This document shows, piece by piece, positions 8,188-19,639 of a DNA stretch of 64,000 bases. A program made the translations under genes and the position numbers. The first letter of the stretch is position 1, and each line of letters starts with the position of its first letter. The notes beneath the pieces were generated by a model that saw only the letters and a list, made by a program, of their open reading frames with translations, was not told where the DNA came from and did not search any database. Where the stretch lies: the NCBI RefSeq assembly GCF_000364605.1, contig NZ_KB822580.1:219264-283263 (forward strand). The letters run 5' to 3'. This stretch comes from Nocardioides sp. Iso805N. Lineage in GTDB: Bacteria; Actinomycetota; Actinomycetes; Propionibacteriales; Nocardioidaceae.

Positions 8188-9177
8188 ATGCGCACACGAC
8201 CCGACGCCCATCAGCAGACCCTGGCCCGCCGGCTCGCGCTGCTGCAGGCCGACGTTCCTGCCGAGGAGTGGGATGACGAGGAGGACGCAGATCCCGGGTG
8301 GTGGGGGGCCCGCACCAGTGTCCGGGACGAGGTCGTCGAGCCGCCTCCGGCCGTGCCTCCGGCGCAGACTCCAGCGCAGACTCCAGCGCCCGTGCTCGTA
8401 TCGATGCCCATCCCGGGCCGACACGCCTCGCGGCGATCGATCGCCTTCACCCCGCAGCTGCCGGAGACCCTGCGGGGTCGGGTGCGGCTCGGAGCGGCGC
8501 AGCTCGCGGTCGTCGCCCTCGTGCTCGTCGTCGCCCTGCTGGTGACGTGCTGGTGGTTGGCACGGGGCCGCGCCTCCGTGCTGGCGTCGCCCACGCCGAC
8601 CGGCGCGTCTGCCTCCGCGTCAGCCGCGCCTCTGGTCACGCTACCCAGCCCAGGCACCGCGACCGCGCCGGCTGCCGCACCGGCGGCGAGCTCCGCCGCG
8701 GGTGCCGCTCCGGCGGCGTCCCCGGGTGGGTTGGTGACAGTGGACGTGGAGGGGAAGGTCGGCCGCCCCGGGATCGTCGCCGTCCCGGCCGGCTCCCGCG
8801 TGACCGATGCGCTGAAGGCCGCCGGGGGAGTCTCTCGCCGCCGTGCACTGGGCGGCCTCAACCTGGCTGCGGTGCTCGTGGACGGTCAGCAGATCGTCGT
8901 CGGCGCCGGTGCCTCCGGGGCCGGCACCTCGGGCGGCGTGAACGGTGCTGCTGACCCGGCTGCTGCGGGCACAGCGACCTCCGACGCGCCCGTCAACCTC
9001 AACACGGCGACGGCGGAGCAGCTCGACACCCTGCCCGGAGTCGGCCCGGTCACCGCCCAGTCGATCCTGGAGTGGCGGGAGCAGAATGGCGGGTTCACCT
9101 CGGTGCAGGAGTTGCTCGAGGTCGACGGCATCGGTCCTGCCACGCTGGCCAAGCTGACACCGCACGTGACGCTCTGA
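8188..9177 (+). CDS. comEA: ComEA family DNA-binding competence protein
   Basis: 329 residues: a cytoplasmic acidic/Pro-rich N-terminus, one membrane helix (LAVVALVLVVALLVTCWW, about residues 109-126), a Ala/Pro/Ser-rich linker, an SLBB-type domain (VTVDVEGKVGRPGIVAVPAG, about 186-205) and a C-terminal helix-hairpin-helix pair (NLNTATAEQLDTLPGVG and LLEVDGIGPATLAKL, 270-325). ComEA binds incoming double-stranded DNA at the outer face of the membrane and hands it to ComEC, encoded two bases downstream. TAGCGT ends six bases before the ATG, a leaderless arrangement. Whether this organism is naturally competent is unknown. Confidence 0.93.
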   Translation: MRTRPDAHQQTLARRLALLQADVPAEEWDDEEDADPGWWGARTSVRDEVVEPPPAVPPAQTPAQTPAPVLVSMPIPGRHASRRSIAFTPQLPETLRGRVRLGAAQLAVVALVLVVALLVTCWWLARGRASVLASPTPTGASASASAAPLVTLPSPGTATAPAAAPAASSAAGAAPAASPGGLVTVDVEGKVGRPGIVAVPAGSRVTDALKAAGGVSRRRALGGLNLAAVLVDGQQIVVGAGASGAGTSGGVNGAADPAAAGTATSDAPVNLNTATAEQLDTLPGVGPVTAQSILEWREQNGGFTSVQELLEVDGIGPATLAKLTPHVTL

Positions 9178-9179
9178 GT

Positions 9180-11483
9180 GTGCCGGCCGTGCGTGACCTC
9201 CGCCTGCCGGTGCTCGGCGCCTGCGCCTGGGTAGGCGGGTTGCTGGCCGCCGTCTCCGGCCACGCGGCCGAGCTGACCGGCGCGCTGATCCTGGTGATCG
9301 TGACCGCCGGGGTGGTCCTCGCGCTGCGGCGGCCGTCCCTTCGGCCCAGCGTGGTCGCAGGGCTCGCGGTGCTTCTGACAGTGCTCGCCGTCGCCGGTCT
9401 GCGTGTCGACCAGGTGCGGCACGATCCCGTCGCCCAGCTCGCCGAGCGCGGTGCCATGGCCGACATCGTCGGGGTGGTGACCTCCGACCCACGCACGGTC
9501 GTGGAGGCGCATGCCACCCAGCAGTTGCTGCGGCTGAAGGTCCGGCGGGCTACGGGGCGCGGCACCACCTTCGCCGTCAACGTTCCGGTGATCCTGCTCG
9601 GTGACGCGTCGTGGTCGCACGTCCCACTCGGTACGACGGTCGCCACCTCCGGCAGGCTGGTGGCCGCCGACGAGTCCGACGTCGCGGCGCTCTTCCTCGC
9701 CCGCGACGCGCCGCACCGGGTCGCGGAGCCGGGACCATGGTGGCGGGCCTCCGGTCGGCTGCGAGCGTCCATCCGGGACTCGGTGTCGCATCGGCCGCCA
9801 GCCGAGCGCGCGATCGTGCCGGCGCTGGTCGACGGTGACGAGAGCCGGGTCGACGACGCACTCGCCGACGACTTCCGCACCACCGGCCTCACCCACCTAC
9901 TGGCCGTATCGGGGACCAATCTGACGCTCGTCGTCGGCTTCCTGCTGCTGGTGGCCCGCTGGGCCGGCGTGCGTGGTCGCTGGCTGCCGGTGGTCGCGGC
10001 GATCGGCATCGCAGGTTTCGTGCTGCTGGCACGGACCGAGCCGAGCGTCTTGCGTGCGGCGGCGATGGGATCGGTGGGTCTGCTGGCGATGGGGCACAAC
10101 GGCCGGTCGAGGGCGTTGCGCGGCCTCGGCGCGGCGGTCGTCGTGCTCATGCTCCTCGACCCCGGTCTGGCGACGTCGGCCGGCTTCGCGCTCTCGGTGC
10201 TGGCGACGGCCGGCATCCTGCTGCTCGGCCCCGCCTGGCGCGACGCGCTGGCCCGGTGGCTGCCGCTGTGGCTGGCTGAGGCCATCGCCGTACCGGCCGC
10301 CGCGCAGCTGGCGTGCACGCCGCTGATCGCCGTCATCTCCGGTCAGGTCAGCGTGGTGGCGGTGCTGGCGAACCTGCTGGCCGAGCCGGCCGTCGGTCCG
10401 GCGACCGTGCTCGGGCTGCTGGGCGGCCTGGGCGGCCTGGTCTGGCCCTTGTCTGGGCGTTGCTGCGGCTGGCTGGCCTCCTGGTGCGTGGCCTGGATCG
10501 TGGCCGTTGCCCGACACACGGCGGCGTTGCCGACCGCTGCCGTCGACTGGGGCACGGGGGTCGTTGCGATCGGCGTGCTGACGGCGCTCACCGTCGTGGT
10601 CGGCCTGTACGCGCCCCGACTGCTGCGACATCGCGGCGTCGGCGCCACCTGCTGCCTGAGCCTGGTGGTGGCCACCGCGGTGCGCTGGCCGACGCCGGGG
10701 TGGCCCCCACGAGACTGGGTCTATGCGGTCTGCAACGTCGGCCAGGGTGACGGCACCGCCCTCCGGGTAGGCGAGCACGCGGCGATCGTGGTCGACGCCG
10801 GGCCCGATCCGCGCCCGATGGACGCCTGCCTCGACCGTCTGGGCGTGCGTCAGGTTCCGCTGTTCGTGCTCACCCACTTCCACGCCGACCACGTGGACGG
10901 AGTCGCGGCCGTCTTCGACGGCCGCCGCGTCGACCAGGTGTGGACCACCCGGCTGCAGGATCCGCCCGAGGGCGTCGCGGCGCTCCAGCAGGCCGCGCGG
11001 GCGGCGGGCGTGGTGCCGGTGCCGGTGCCGGCACCGTACGGCGCGACCGTCCGGGTCGGCGAGGTAACGCTGCAGGTGCTGTGGCCGCTGCCTGACTCGC
11101 CCACCGAGGGCCCTGGCGACGGCTCGACCGCCAACGGTGCGAGCGTCGTGCTCCTGGCACGCACCCACGGCATCCGGATCCTCCTCACCGGCGACGTCGA
11201 GCCGGAGGGCCAGGAGGCGATCGCCCGAGCGGTGCCAGGTCTGGGCGTCGACGTGCTGAAGATCCCGCACCACGGCTCGCGCTACCAGGACGAGGCCTGG
11301 CTGCTGGGTCTGCATCCCCGGCTGGCGATCGCATCGGTCGGGGCCGACAACGACTACGGCCACCCGGCAGCGTCGACGCTGGATCCGCTCGCTGCGGCGG
11401 GCGTCCGGGTCCTGCGCACCGACCGCGACGGCTCGGTCGCCGTCACAGTCGGCGCGCATGGACTGGGCTATGCAGCGCGGTGA
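9180..11483 (+). CDS. comEC: ComEC/Rec2 DNA uptake channel with metallo-beta-lactamase domain
   Basis: 767 residues from GTG 9180, two bases after the comEA stop; this start is chosen for coupling, and GTG 9189 is an alternative. Several N-terminal membrane helices precede the Competence domain (GLTHLLAVSGTNLTLVVGF, near residue 236), a multi-helix segment, and a C-terminal metallo-beta-lactamase-fold domain with LTHFHADHVDG near residue 565 and KIPHHGSRYQDE. ComEC conducts single-stranded DNA across the membrane; the MBL domain is proposed to degrade the non-transported strand. The gene ends four bases from the convergent EEP gene. Confidence 0.93.
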   Translation: MPAVRDLRLPVLGACAWVGGLLAAVSGHAAELTGALILVIVTAGVVLALRRPSLRPSVVAGLAVLLTVLAVAGLRVDQVRHDPVAQLAERGAMADIVGVVTSDPRTVVEAHATQQLLRLKVRRATGRGTTFAVNVPVILLGDASWSHVPLGTTVATSGRLVAADESDVAALFLARDAPHRVAEPGPWWRASGRLRASIRDSVSHRPPAERAIVPALVDGDESRVDDALADDFRTTGLTHLLAVSGTNLTLVVGFLLLVARWAGVRGRWLPVVAAIGIAGFVLLARTEPSVLRAAAMGSVGLLAMGHNGRSRALRGLGAAVVVLMLLDPGLATSAGFALSVLATAGILLLGPAWRDALARWLPLWLAEAIAVPAAAQLACTPLIAVISGQVSVVAVLANLLAEPAVGPATVLGLLGGLGGLVWPLSGRCCGWLASWCVAWIVAVARHTAALPTAAVDWGTGVVAIGVLTALTVVVGLYAPRLLRHRGVGATCCLSLVVATAVRWPTPGWPPRDWVYAVCNVGQGDGTALRVGEHAAIVVDAGPDPRPMDACLDRLGVRQVPLFVLTHFHADHVDGVAAVFDGRRVDQVWTTRLQDPPEGVAALQQAARAAGVVPVPVPAPYGATVRVGEVTLQVLWPLPDSPTEGPGDGSTANGASVVLLARTHGIRILLTGDVEPEGQEAIARAVPGLGVDVLKIPHHGSRYQDEAWLLGLHPRLAIASVGADNDYGHPAASTLDPLAAAGVRVLRTDRDGSVAVTVGAHGLGYAAR

Positions 11484-11487
11484 GGTG

Positions 11488-12804
11488 TCAGCCCAGCGGC
11501 AGCTGGGCGACCTGCATGAAGTGGTCGGAGGCCAGCTGGGCGGCACTGTTGTAGAACATGTTCTTGTACCAGTACGAGCCGCGCGGACCGCCGTAGCTGA
11601 GGATCAGGTCCCGACGGTGCGGGCTGGGCTTGACCGGGAAGCTGAAGTCGTTCGTCGTCGGGTAGGCCTGGTTGGCGATCGACGTCGTTGCGAACGCATC
11701 GTAGAAGCCGGCGCCGATAAAGGTGCGATGCACCAGACCCTTGGGCTTCGTGTAGATCGTGGAGTTGCTGTCACCGGCCAGGAAGACCTCTGCGCCATTG
11801 GTCGAGCGCAGCTGTCGGACGCGGGTGATGATCTGCTTGGCCTCCTGGACACGGATCGCCTCGAAGCTGGGCTTGGTTCCGTTGTACAGGTGCATGCTGA
11901 CATCCCAGAACCGTTCACCGGTCGTCCGATCGGTGAACAGGGCCCACTCGATGAACCTGTTGCCGGTCAGGCCTTCGAACCCCGGGTCGGACATCGAGTA
12001 GAGCCTCGCGTTATAGAGGATGCGCGTGCCCTGGCTCCCGCTGCCGTTGCCGCGGGCGTCCTTGAAGAACACGTGGTCGCCGTGCACGAGCGACAAGCCG
12101 GTACCGGCGGCGATGTCGTCGAGCTGGGAGAGATAGGCGCCCGAGCTGTTGGCGCTGTCGCCGCTGGCCTCCTGCACGTTCACGATGCCTGCGCCTGACG
12201 ACTTGATGGTGGCGATCACCTTCGGACCACGGTTCGCCCAGCTGTGCGGGCCGGACTTGTCGAGAGCGGCGTTGCGGACGTTGTACGAGCCGATCGTCAC
12301 CCGTCCACGACCCGCCGGCCTGGCGGTCACCGGCGCCTGGATCCAGTGCGTCGCGCTGCCGTGCTTCTTGCCGTGCTTGGGCACCGTGTAGACCTTGATG
12401 AAGGTGTAATCACCCGATGCCGGCGTCACCGAGGCCGCATGGGACACGACGATGGAGCGCTTCTTCCGCTTGGCGTGGTAGACCCGAACGTCGGTCTTCG
12501 TCGTGCGCGAGGTGGAGGTGACGATCTTCCAGTTCTTGAGGCGCTTGCTTGCGGACTTCTTCCACTTCCAGGTCACCAGGATGCGACCGTCGGCGGTGTT
12601 GGCCAGACGCACCTTGTAGAGCCCGTGGCCGTTGAGGGTGCTGCGCTCCTGACCCGGCGCGTCTACGGCCCGGTGGGCCACGTTCGCCGGGGCGTGCCGG
12701 CTGACGGGGGCGGCGCTGTCGGCTGTGGCGGAGCCGGCGACCATCATCGACCCGGCGAGCAATACGGCCGTGGTGGCTGCAAGGTGGCGGTGTGTCAGAT
12801 GCAT
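11488..12804 (-). CDS. Secreted endonuclease/exonuclease/phosphatase (EEP) family protein
   Basis: 438 residues with a Sec signal peptide (MHLTHRHLAATTAVLLAGSMMVAGSATAD, cleavage near residue 28). Residues about 60-165 are basic and resemble a fibronectin-like or binding module (ILVTWKWKK). The EEP catalytic fold starts at GSYNVRNAALD (about residue 172) and includes VNVQEASG (metal-binding Glu), FLAGDSNSTI (GDxN-like) and SPHRRDLIL near the end. Families with this fold include nucleases and sphingomyelinases; substrate is not assignable. GGAGG lies five bases before the ATG. A shorter, divergent secreted EEP protein occurs at 49860-50708. Confidence 0.8.
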   Translation of the reverse strand: MHLTHRHLAATTAVLLAGSMMVAGSATADSAAPVSRHAPANVAHRAVDAPGQERSTLNGHGLYKVRLANTADGRILVTWKWKKSASKRLKNWKIVTSTSRTTKTDVRVYHAKRKKRSIVVSHAASVTPASGDYTFIKVYTVPKHGKKHGSATHWIQAPVTARPAGRGRVTIGSYNVRNAALDKSGPHSWANRGPKVIATIKSSGAGIVNVQEASGDSANSSGAYLSQLDDIAAGTGLSLVHGDHVFFKDARGNGSGSQGTRILYNARLYSMSDPGFEGLTGNRFIEWALFTDRTTGERFWDVSMHLYNGTKPSFEAIRVQEAKQIITRVRQLRSTNGAEVFLAGDSNSTIYTKPKGLVHRTFIGAGFYDAFATTSIANQAYPTTNDFSFPVKPSPHRRDLILSYGGPRGSYWYKNMFYNSAAQLASDHFMQVAQLPLG

Positions 12805-12831
12805 TCAGTCCTCCGTGGGGGATAGGGGGAG

Positions 12832-12857
12832 CGGATACAGTTGGGGGCCGGTATCCG
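12832..12857. other. Short inverted repeat in the EEP/holA divergent gap
   Basis: CGGATAC (12832-12838) and GTATCCG (12851-12857) form a perfect 7-bp inverted repeat with a 12-base spacer, 28 bases upstream of the secreted EEP gene. It could be an operator or a 5' untranslated-region hairpin of that minus-strand gene. The rest of the 206-bp gap shows only a possible minus-strand TAGGGT -10 and no further structure. Confidence 0.3.
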
Positions 12858-13010
12858 GCGTAGACCCTAACGATTCGTGGGTCTCGCCGTCACGGAACCG
12901 ACAAGGACGAGACAGCCGTGAGGCTCCGCCCGGGGAGGGCGCCGACCGTCGCGGCGAGGCTCGCGCCCGAACCCGACCGCATCGGTGGAGTGTGGCAGGC
13001 TGGCGACACC

Positions 13011-13979
13011 ATGACGCCTCCTCCTGCTTCCACCGCTGCCCCCCAGGCGGCTCAGGTCCTCGGCCGGGTCACGCTGGTGACCGGCAAGGAGGAGTTCCTC
13101 GGCGAGCGCACCGTGCAGGCGGTCCGCGCCGCGGTGCGTGCCTACGACGCGCAGGCGGAGTTCTCCGAAGCGCTCGCCGGCGACCTGACGCTCGCCACTC
13201 TCGGCGAGCTCAGCGCACCGAGCCTGTTCTCCAGCGTGCGCTGCGTGGTCGTGCGAGCCTTCGAGCAGCTGCCGGACGAATCCGTCGCGGGCCTTGTCGA
13301 CTATGCCACCCACCCTGCCGAGGAGGTCGCTCTCGTGCTGGTGCACGGTGGCGGCCCCAGGGGTAGCGGCACCTTGGCCAAACTGCGCAAGCTGGCCACG
13401 GTGACCGAGGTGAAGTCCGAGACGATCAAGTCGTGGGACCTGCCGAAGTTCGTGATCGCGGAGGGGCGGGCACGTGGCGCCAGGGTCGACTCCGAGGCCG
13501 CCGCCGCGCTGGTCCAGGCGGTCGGCGAGGACCTGCGCATGCTGGCCTCGGCCGTGGAGCAGCTGGTGAGCGACTTCCCAGGCGCTCGCATCGGCGAGGC
13601 CGAGGTGGCTCAATACTTCGGCGGTCGCGCCGAGGTGAAGAACTTCGAGATCGCCGACGCGATGCTCGCCGGCCAGCGGCTGCAGGCAATGGAGGGCGTG
13701 CGCTGGGCGATCGAGTCCGGCACCAGCCCGGTCTACCTGCTCAGCAGCGTCGCCGGTCAGCTGCGCACGCTGGCCAACTACGTCGGCGGCAACCGCAGGG
13801 ACATCAACCCCTACCAGCTCAAGAAGCTGCCGGGGGTCGCCCGGGGTTGGGACGAGCCCGCCCTCGCGGCTGCGATCCGCGCGGTCGCGCGGGCCGATGC
13901 CGATCTCAAGGGTGCGGCCAGCGACCCTGCCTACACGTTGGAGCGGTTGGTCCTGACCATCACCGGACTGCGCCGCTGA
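13011..13979 (+). CDS. holA: DNA polymerase III delta subunit
   Basis: 322 residues from ATG 13011; the upstream in-frame extension lacks family sequence. HolA features are the N-terminal RVTLVTGKEEFLGERTVQAV segment, the mid-domain LVHGGGPRGSGTLAKLRKL, and the C-terminal region EVKNFEIADAMLAGQRLQAM followed by PVYLLSSVAGQLRTL and the clamp-loader fold. Delta opens the beta sliding clamp as part of the clamp-loader complex in replication. It sits between comEC and rpsT as in many actinobacteria, and converges on rpsT across a strong bidirectional hairpin. Confidence 0.92.
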   Translation: MTPPPASTAAPQAAQVLGRVTLVTGKEEFLGERTVQAVRAAVRAYDAQAEFSEALAGDLTLATLGELSAPSLFSSVRCVVVRAFEQLPDESVAGLVDYATHPAEEVALVLVHGGGPRGSGTLAKLRKLATVTEVKSETIKSWDLPKFVIAEGRARGARVDSEAAAALVQAVGEDLRMLASAVEQLVSDFPGARIGEAEVAQYFGGRAEVKNFEIADAMLAGQRLQAMEGVRWAIESGTSPVYLLSSVAGQLRTLANYVGGNRRDINPYQLKKLPGVARGWDEPALAAAIRAVARADADLKGAASDPAYTLERLVLTITGLRR

Positions 13980-14031
13980 CCTGACCCGACGGTGCGGCCC
14001 CCGCCGCGGCGTCGGCATCCGTGGCTACGAA

Positions 14032-14069
14032 CGACTCAGGCCCCGCGCTGATGCGCGGGGCCTGAGTCG
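14032..14069. terminator. Bidirectional hairpin between holA and rpsT
   Basis: A 17-bp perfect stem (CGACTCAGGCCCCGCGC, 14032-14048) with loop TGAT and its exact complement at 14053-14069. It lies between convergent holA (stop 13979) and rpsT (stop 14088). There is no T-run on either strand, so it is a long GC-rich actinobacterial-type terminator or 3'-end stabiliser rather than a classical one. Confidence 0.75.
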
Positions 14070-14087
14070 AAAGCCGGTGTGGCTACC

Positions 14088-14348
14088 TCAGAGCGAGGCG
14101 GCTTGCTTCGCGACGGCCGACTTGCGGTTGGCGGCCTGGTTCTTGTGGATGACGCCCTTCGAGACGGCCTTGTCCAGAAGGCGGTTGGCGTCCTGACCGA
14201 GCTTGGTCGCGGTCTCCTTGTCCCCGGCCCGAGCGGCCTCACGGAACTTGCGGATCGCGGTCTTCAGCTCGCTCTTGACGGCCTTGTTGCGGGCCTGAGC
14301 CTTCAGCGCCTGCTTGTTGCGCTTGATCTGCGACTTGATGTTCGCCAT
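14088..14348 (-). CDS. rpsT: 30S ribosomal protein S20
   Basis: 86 residues, the standard S20 length. The start [20 protein letters not shown] and the motifs [39 protein letters not shown] are diagnostic. S20 binds 16S rRNA near its 5' domain and the 3' minor domain in small-subunit assembly. It is transcribed alone and ends at the shared hairpin with holA; the upstream 131-bp gap to the phosphotransferase gene contains its promoter region, which I cannot define precisely. Confidence 0.97.
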   Translation of the reverse strand: MANIKSQIKRNKQALKAQARNKAVKSELKTAIRKFREAARAGDKETATKLGQDANRLLDKAVSKGVIHKNQAANRKSAVAKQAASL

Positions 14349-14479
14349 GGTGCTTCGTGTTCTCCAGACTTGGATGTGCGTTGATGCGTGGCTCTCGATC
14401 CGGCCTCTCGTGGGCGTGAGAGGGGAGAGGCCTGCGCGAACACGCGGTCACCGAGGCTACCAGCGCCCGCCGAGCAGCC

Positions 14480-15436
14480 TCAAATCGCCCAACGCCGACG
14501 CTCGGCCAACCACCGGAACAGTACGTCGCGCTGCCAGCCCGCGACCATGCGCAGGTACGGCGAGTTGCTCACCCGGGGGAGGTCCGCGGCTGCGGTGAAG
14601 TATCCCAGCAGATGGGCCAGCACGACGTCCACGTCCTCAGCCGGAACGGCTGCCAGCAGCGGGTGACCGGCGATGTGCGCGGACACGTCGAGGCCGTCAC
14701 CGCGGGGGCCGACCAGCAGGATGAGGGAGTCGAGCCAGGCGGCGCCGCGCACCGGCCAGTTCCAGTCGCACAGCCACACCTCGCCCGCGGCACCGAGCAG
14801 CAGGTTGTCGTCGCGCAGGTCGCAGTGCACCAGCGTCTCGCCGGCGCTCACCTCGCCGATCCGCGCCGTCAGGGCGGCGCACTCGGCGGCGTGCGGCAGG
14901 TCGGCGAGCCGGGTTGCCCACAGGTCTGCCCAGGAGCCGAGCTCCTCGGCATAGGTCGGTACGCCGAGGCCCGGTGCCGGAGTCAGCTCGGTCGCGGCCG
15001 CGACCAGCATGTCCGAGCACGCCGCGAGGTCCGTCGGCGTCCAAGGGCGCACCGGTGCCCGGCCCTCGACGTACTCGATGCCCAGGACGATCCAGTCGTC
15101 GGACTCGTGTGTCCACTGCAGCCGGGGAGCGGGCACCGTCGGCGGCAGGGTCCGCAACCGGCGTGCCTCGATGCGGTAGGCGTCGGCGGCGACCTTCTGG
15201 GCCTTGGTCGAGGCTGCCTTGAGGAAGTGTCGCGAGCCGTCGGCGCAGGTCACCACCGAGGCCAGTCCAGGGGTGTAGCCGGCGTCGCAGGAGGCGGCAT
15301 CCACCACGGCAGAGCCGAGTCGTCGCTCGACAGCGGATCGGATCGGCGGCGGCAGGTGCACCCAGCCGAGACGCCGCGCCGTGCGGCCCACAGGGAAGTC
15401 GACAGGGATCGCGCTCACCCGCACATCCTCGGGCAT
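14480..15436 (-). CDS. Aminoglycoside phosphotransferase-fold (APH-like) protein
   Basis: 318 residues. The kinase-fold C-lobe is clear: [15 protein letters not shown] (the H-x-D-x-x-x-x-N catalytic loop, about residue 204) and [13 protein letters not shown] (metal-binding D, the DFG equivalent). The N-lobe includes SRHFLKAAS, with a plausible ATP-binding Lys, and [13 protein letters not shown]. Many actinobacterial members act on unknown small molecules and are not resistance determinants. ATG 15436 is accepted for lack of a better signal; no Shine-Dalgarno is visible, and GTG 15424 is an alternative. Divergent from the lipoprotein gene. Confidence 0.75.
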   Translation of the reverse strand: MPEDVRVSAIPVDFPVGRTARRLGWVHLPPPIRSAVERRLGSAVVDAASCDAGYTPGLASVVTCADGSRHFLKAASTKAQKVAADAYRIEARRLRTLPPTVPAPRLQWTHESDDWIVLGIEYVEGRAPVRPWTPTDLAACSDMLVAAATELTPAPGLGVPTYAEELGSWADLWATRLADLPHAAECAALTARIGEVSAGETLVHCDLRDDNLLLGAAGEVWLCDWNWPVRGAAWLDSLILLVGPRGDGLDVSAHIAGHPLLAAVPAEDVDVVLAHLLGYFTAAADLPRVSNSPYLRMVAGWQRDVLFRWLAERRRWAI

Positions 15437-15485
15437 GGGGTGAGCGCGAGCCAGCGCGGCCGTGCCGTCGTGTCAGGATCGGCGG

Positions 15486-16475
15486 GTGCGTGGACGGTTC
15501 GGTGCTCTGCTCGCCGCGTGTGGCCTCACCCTCGGGCTGGCGGCATGCGGCGGTACGGCGACGCCCGCGGCCGACCCGCCCGCGGGCGCCGGCGGTATCG
15601 CCAGCGCCCCTGCCACCGCCTCCTCGGGCCTGCCAGCACCTGCCGGTCCGGCAACGACGGCTGCCCCCTCGATCTCCGCCCCGTCGATATCCGCCCCGTC
15701 GATCTCTGTCCCGTCCCTCTCGATCCCGCCGCTGCCCACGTTCAAGGCCCGCGGCCCGGTCGTGGGCGGCGATGCCAGCTGGCCGCAGTGCCCGAAGGGG
15801 ATGGGCATCGCGCAGAAGCGCTCCGAGGGCGCCCCGATGCCGCTGGACTCAGCGCAGTTCGTGGTGCTCGGACTGACCAACGGTCCGGGATTCGTGGCCA
15901 ACCCGTGCCTCGTCGATCAGCTCGCCTGGGCCAGGCAGCGCCACCTGCTGGTCTCGGCGTACTCCGTGATCAGCGGGCCCTACGGCGACGTGCTGGCTCG
16001 CTACGGTGGCAGCGGGCCGTACGACAAGGACTCGGCGAGCGGGCGGCTGGCCAACCTGGGCTACCAGGAGGCGCTGTTCAACGTCGCCACGATGCGCAGC
16101 AGCGGCCTTCAGACTCCGTTCGTGTGGCTCGACGTCGAGCCCGTCAACGGCTTCGAGTGGTCCAACGACACCGCCGCCAACGCTGCGGTGATCCAGGGCG
16201 CCGCGCGCGGCTACAAAGATCAGGGGTACGACGTCGGCGTCTACTCGATCGGCTCGCTGTGGCACCGCGTGGTGGGCGACCTGCGGCTGGGGTTGCCGGA
16301 GTGGCGGCCGGCGGGCAGCAGGGGCCGTGCCGAGGCCTTGCGTCGGTGCCAGGGCGACTGGATGTTCCAAGGCGGTGCGGCGGTGCTGGGGCAGTGGGTC
16401 GAGCAGGGTCGGGACCGGGACATCACCTGTCCGGAGCAGTCGGCGTACCTGTCCCTTTGGTTCCATCAGTACTGA
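15486..16475 (+). CDS. Lipoprotein with glycoside-hydrolase-like (DUF1906/GH25-type TIM barrel) domain
   Basis: 329 residues from GTG 15486. A type II signal peptide ([20 protein letters not shown], lipid-anchored Cys near residue 21) is followed by a Ser/Pro/Ile-rich linker of SAPSI-type repeats and then a domain from about residue 90: [45 protein letters not shown] and [16 protein letters not shown]. The order (GxDxSWPQC at the start, LDVEP mid-domain) resembles GH25-like/DUF1906 barrels with an acidic active-site pair, suggesting a cell-wall-facing hydrolase. A specific substrate cannot be stated. Confidence 0.65.
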   Translation: MRGRFGALLAACGLTLGLAACGGTATPAADPPAGAGGIASAPATASSGLPAPAGPATTAAPSISAPSISAPSISVPSLSIPPLPTFKARGPVVGGDASWPQCPKGMGIAQKRSEGAPMPLDSAQFVVLGLTNGPGFVANPCLVDQLAWARQRHLLVSAYSVISGPYGDVLARYGGSGPYDKDSASGRLANLGYQEALFNVATMRSSGLQTPFVWLDVEPVNGFEWSNDTAANAAVIQGAARGYKDQGYDVGVYSIGSLWHRVVGDLRLGLPEWRPAGSRGRAEALRRCQGDWMFQGGAAVLGQWVEQGRDRDITCPEQSAYLSLWFHQY

Positions 16476-16495
16476 CAGGGGACAATGGCGCCACC

Positions 16496-18364
<1,869 letters not shown>

Positions 18365-18374
18365 AGTCAGGTTC

Positions 18375-18620
18375 ATGTCACGTAGCGCAGATGTCTCCAC
18401 CGTCGTACGGCGTTCGACTGCGCTGGGTGCCTGCGCTGTCGCGTCACTCATCCTGCTGGTGTCGGGTCATGTCGGCTGGGGCATCCTCAGCGCCCTGGTG
18501 ACGGTCGGCGGCGGTGTCGTGTCGGCAGGCTCGCTCGGCGAGCTGCGCTCGGGCCGGGCGCGAGCGGCGGTCCTGGTCCCACTCGCCGTCGTGCTGGTCG
18601 CCCTGATCGCCGCGTTCTGA
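18375..18620 (+). CDS. Small two-span membrane protein (81 aa)
   Basis: 81 residues beginning MSRSADVSTVVRRSTALGAC with two or three hydrophobic stretches: ASLILLVSGHVGWGILSALV, TVGGGVVSAGSL and a C-terminal VLVPLAVVLVALIAAF. A short charged loop (GELRSGRAR) separates the last span. It starts ten bases after the lepA stop with AGAGTCAGG upstream, so it may be co-transcribed with lepA. No family recognised and no function can be assigned; conservation beside lepA in relatives would support a real gene. Confidence 0.6.
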   Translation: MSRSADVSTVVRRSTALGACAVASLILLVSGHVGWGILSALVTVGGGVVSAGSLGELRSGRARAAVLVPLAVVLVALIAAF

Positions 18621-18665
18621 CCGCTGCCGCGCAGCGGCTTCGGGGCACTCTGCTGGGATAGGGGT

Positions 18666-19562
18666 GTGTCGATCACGCTTCCCGAGACCCTGCTGGCGTA
18701 CGCCGGCCGCGGGCCGAACTGGGCCGCCTGGCTCGACCGGCTCCCGCGGCTGGTCGGCGAGCTGCTGGAGGAGTGGTCGCTGACGCTTGACGGCGAGCCG
18801 GCCCACGGCCACACCGCGTTGGTGCTCCCCGTACGGACCGCTGCTGGTCGTCCGGCCGCGCTCAAGGTCGGCTGGCCGCACCCGGAGGCCGAGCACGAGG
18901 CGTTGGCGCTGCAGCACTGGCACGGGCGCGGCGCCGTACTGCTGCTGCGGGCTGACCCGCATCGCTGCGCGTTGCTGCTGGAGCGGCTCCACCCGGAGGA
19001 TCTCGGCGAGCACTGGGACGTGCAGGCATGCGAGATCGTCGGCGGCCTCTACCGGCGTCTGCACGTGCCGGCGCCGCCGCAGCTGCACCGGCTCTCCGAT
19101 CAGGCGGCGCGGTGGGTGGACCAGTTCGCCGCCATCGACGGAGCGGCGCCGATCCCGCGCCGGATGATCGAGCACGCCCGCGCGCTGGCGCGTGACTTCG
19201 CCGCCGACGAGGCGAGCGACGGGCGGCTGATCCACACCGATCTGCACTACGCCAATGTGCTGGCCGGCGTGGAGCGCGACGAGGAGTGGCTGGCGATCGA
19301 TCCCAAGCCGCTCTCCGGCGATCCGCACTACGAGCCGGCACCGATGCTGTGGAACCGCTGGGAGGAGCTGGACGGCCGGGTCCGCGACGGCGTGCGGGAC
19401 AGGTTCTTCGCGCTCGTCGACGCTGCCGAGCTGGACGAGGACCGCGCCCGGGACTGGGTGATCGTGCGGATGCTGGTGAACCTGAAGGACGAGGTGGCCG
19501 CCACCGTACCGGACCGGGAGGCGATCACCCGCTGGATCACGCTGGCGAAGGCCGTCCAGTAG
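18666..19562 (+). CDS. APH(6)-like phosphotransferase (aminoglycoside/hydroxyurea kinase-type)
   Basis: 298 residues. Architecture follows the APH(6)/hydroxyurea phosphotransferase group: N-lobe ALVLPVRTAAGRPAALKVGWP (ATP-anchoring Lys), then RCALLLERLHPEDLG, the catalytic loop RLIHTDLHYANVLAG (H-x-D-x-x-x-x-N, about residues 189-203) and WLAIDPKPLSGDPHYEPAPMLWNR with the metal-binding Asp. Related enzymes phosphorylate streptomycin or hydroxyurea; chromosomal actinobacterial copies often have unknown substrates, so resistance is not implied. GTG 18666 is preceded by a GATAGGGG stretch. Followed by a single copy of the GTCGAG repeat sequence. Confidence 0.8.
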   Translation: MSITLPETLLAYAGRGPNWAAWLDRLPRLVGELLEEWSLTLDGEPAHGHTALVLPVRTAAGRPAALKVGWPHPEAEHEALALQHWHGRGAVLLLRADPHRCALLLERLHPEDLGEHWDVQACEIVGGLYRRLHVPAPPQLHRLSDQAARWVDQFAAIDGAAPIPRRMIEHARALARDFAADEASDGRLIHTDLHYANVLAGVERDEEWLAIDPKPLSGDPHYEPAPMLWNRWEELDGRVRDGVRDRFFALVDAAELDEDRARDWVIVRMLVNLKDEVAATVPDREAITRWITLAKAVQ

Positions 19563-19583
19563 GCGCCTCGACGGGCTCGGCGG
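19563..19583. repeat. Half-copy of the GTCGAG-type dispersed palindrome
   Basis: GCGCCTCGACGGGCTCGGCGG, immediately after the phosphotransferase stop, matches the right half of the palindrome inside dnaE2 (25229-25248) except for two adjacent bases (GG for AA). A second GGCGCCTCG follows at 19587. No coding or insertion-sequence features accompany it. Confidence 0.5.
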
Positions 19584-19639
19584 ACGGCGCCTCGGGAACG
19601 GAGGTGAATCGATGGCGTCCGGATGGGAGGATGCTGGCT

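Noticed and set aside
14612..16495. N-terminal extension making lepA about 1250 residues
   Set aside because: The upstream part overlaps a phosphotransferase gene on the other strand and a lipoprotein gene in another frame, and has no EF4 similarity. Family sequence begins at 16496.
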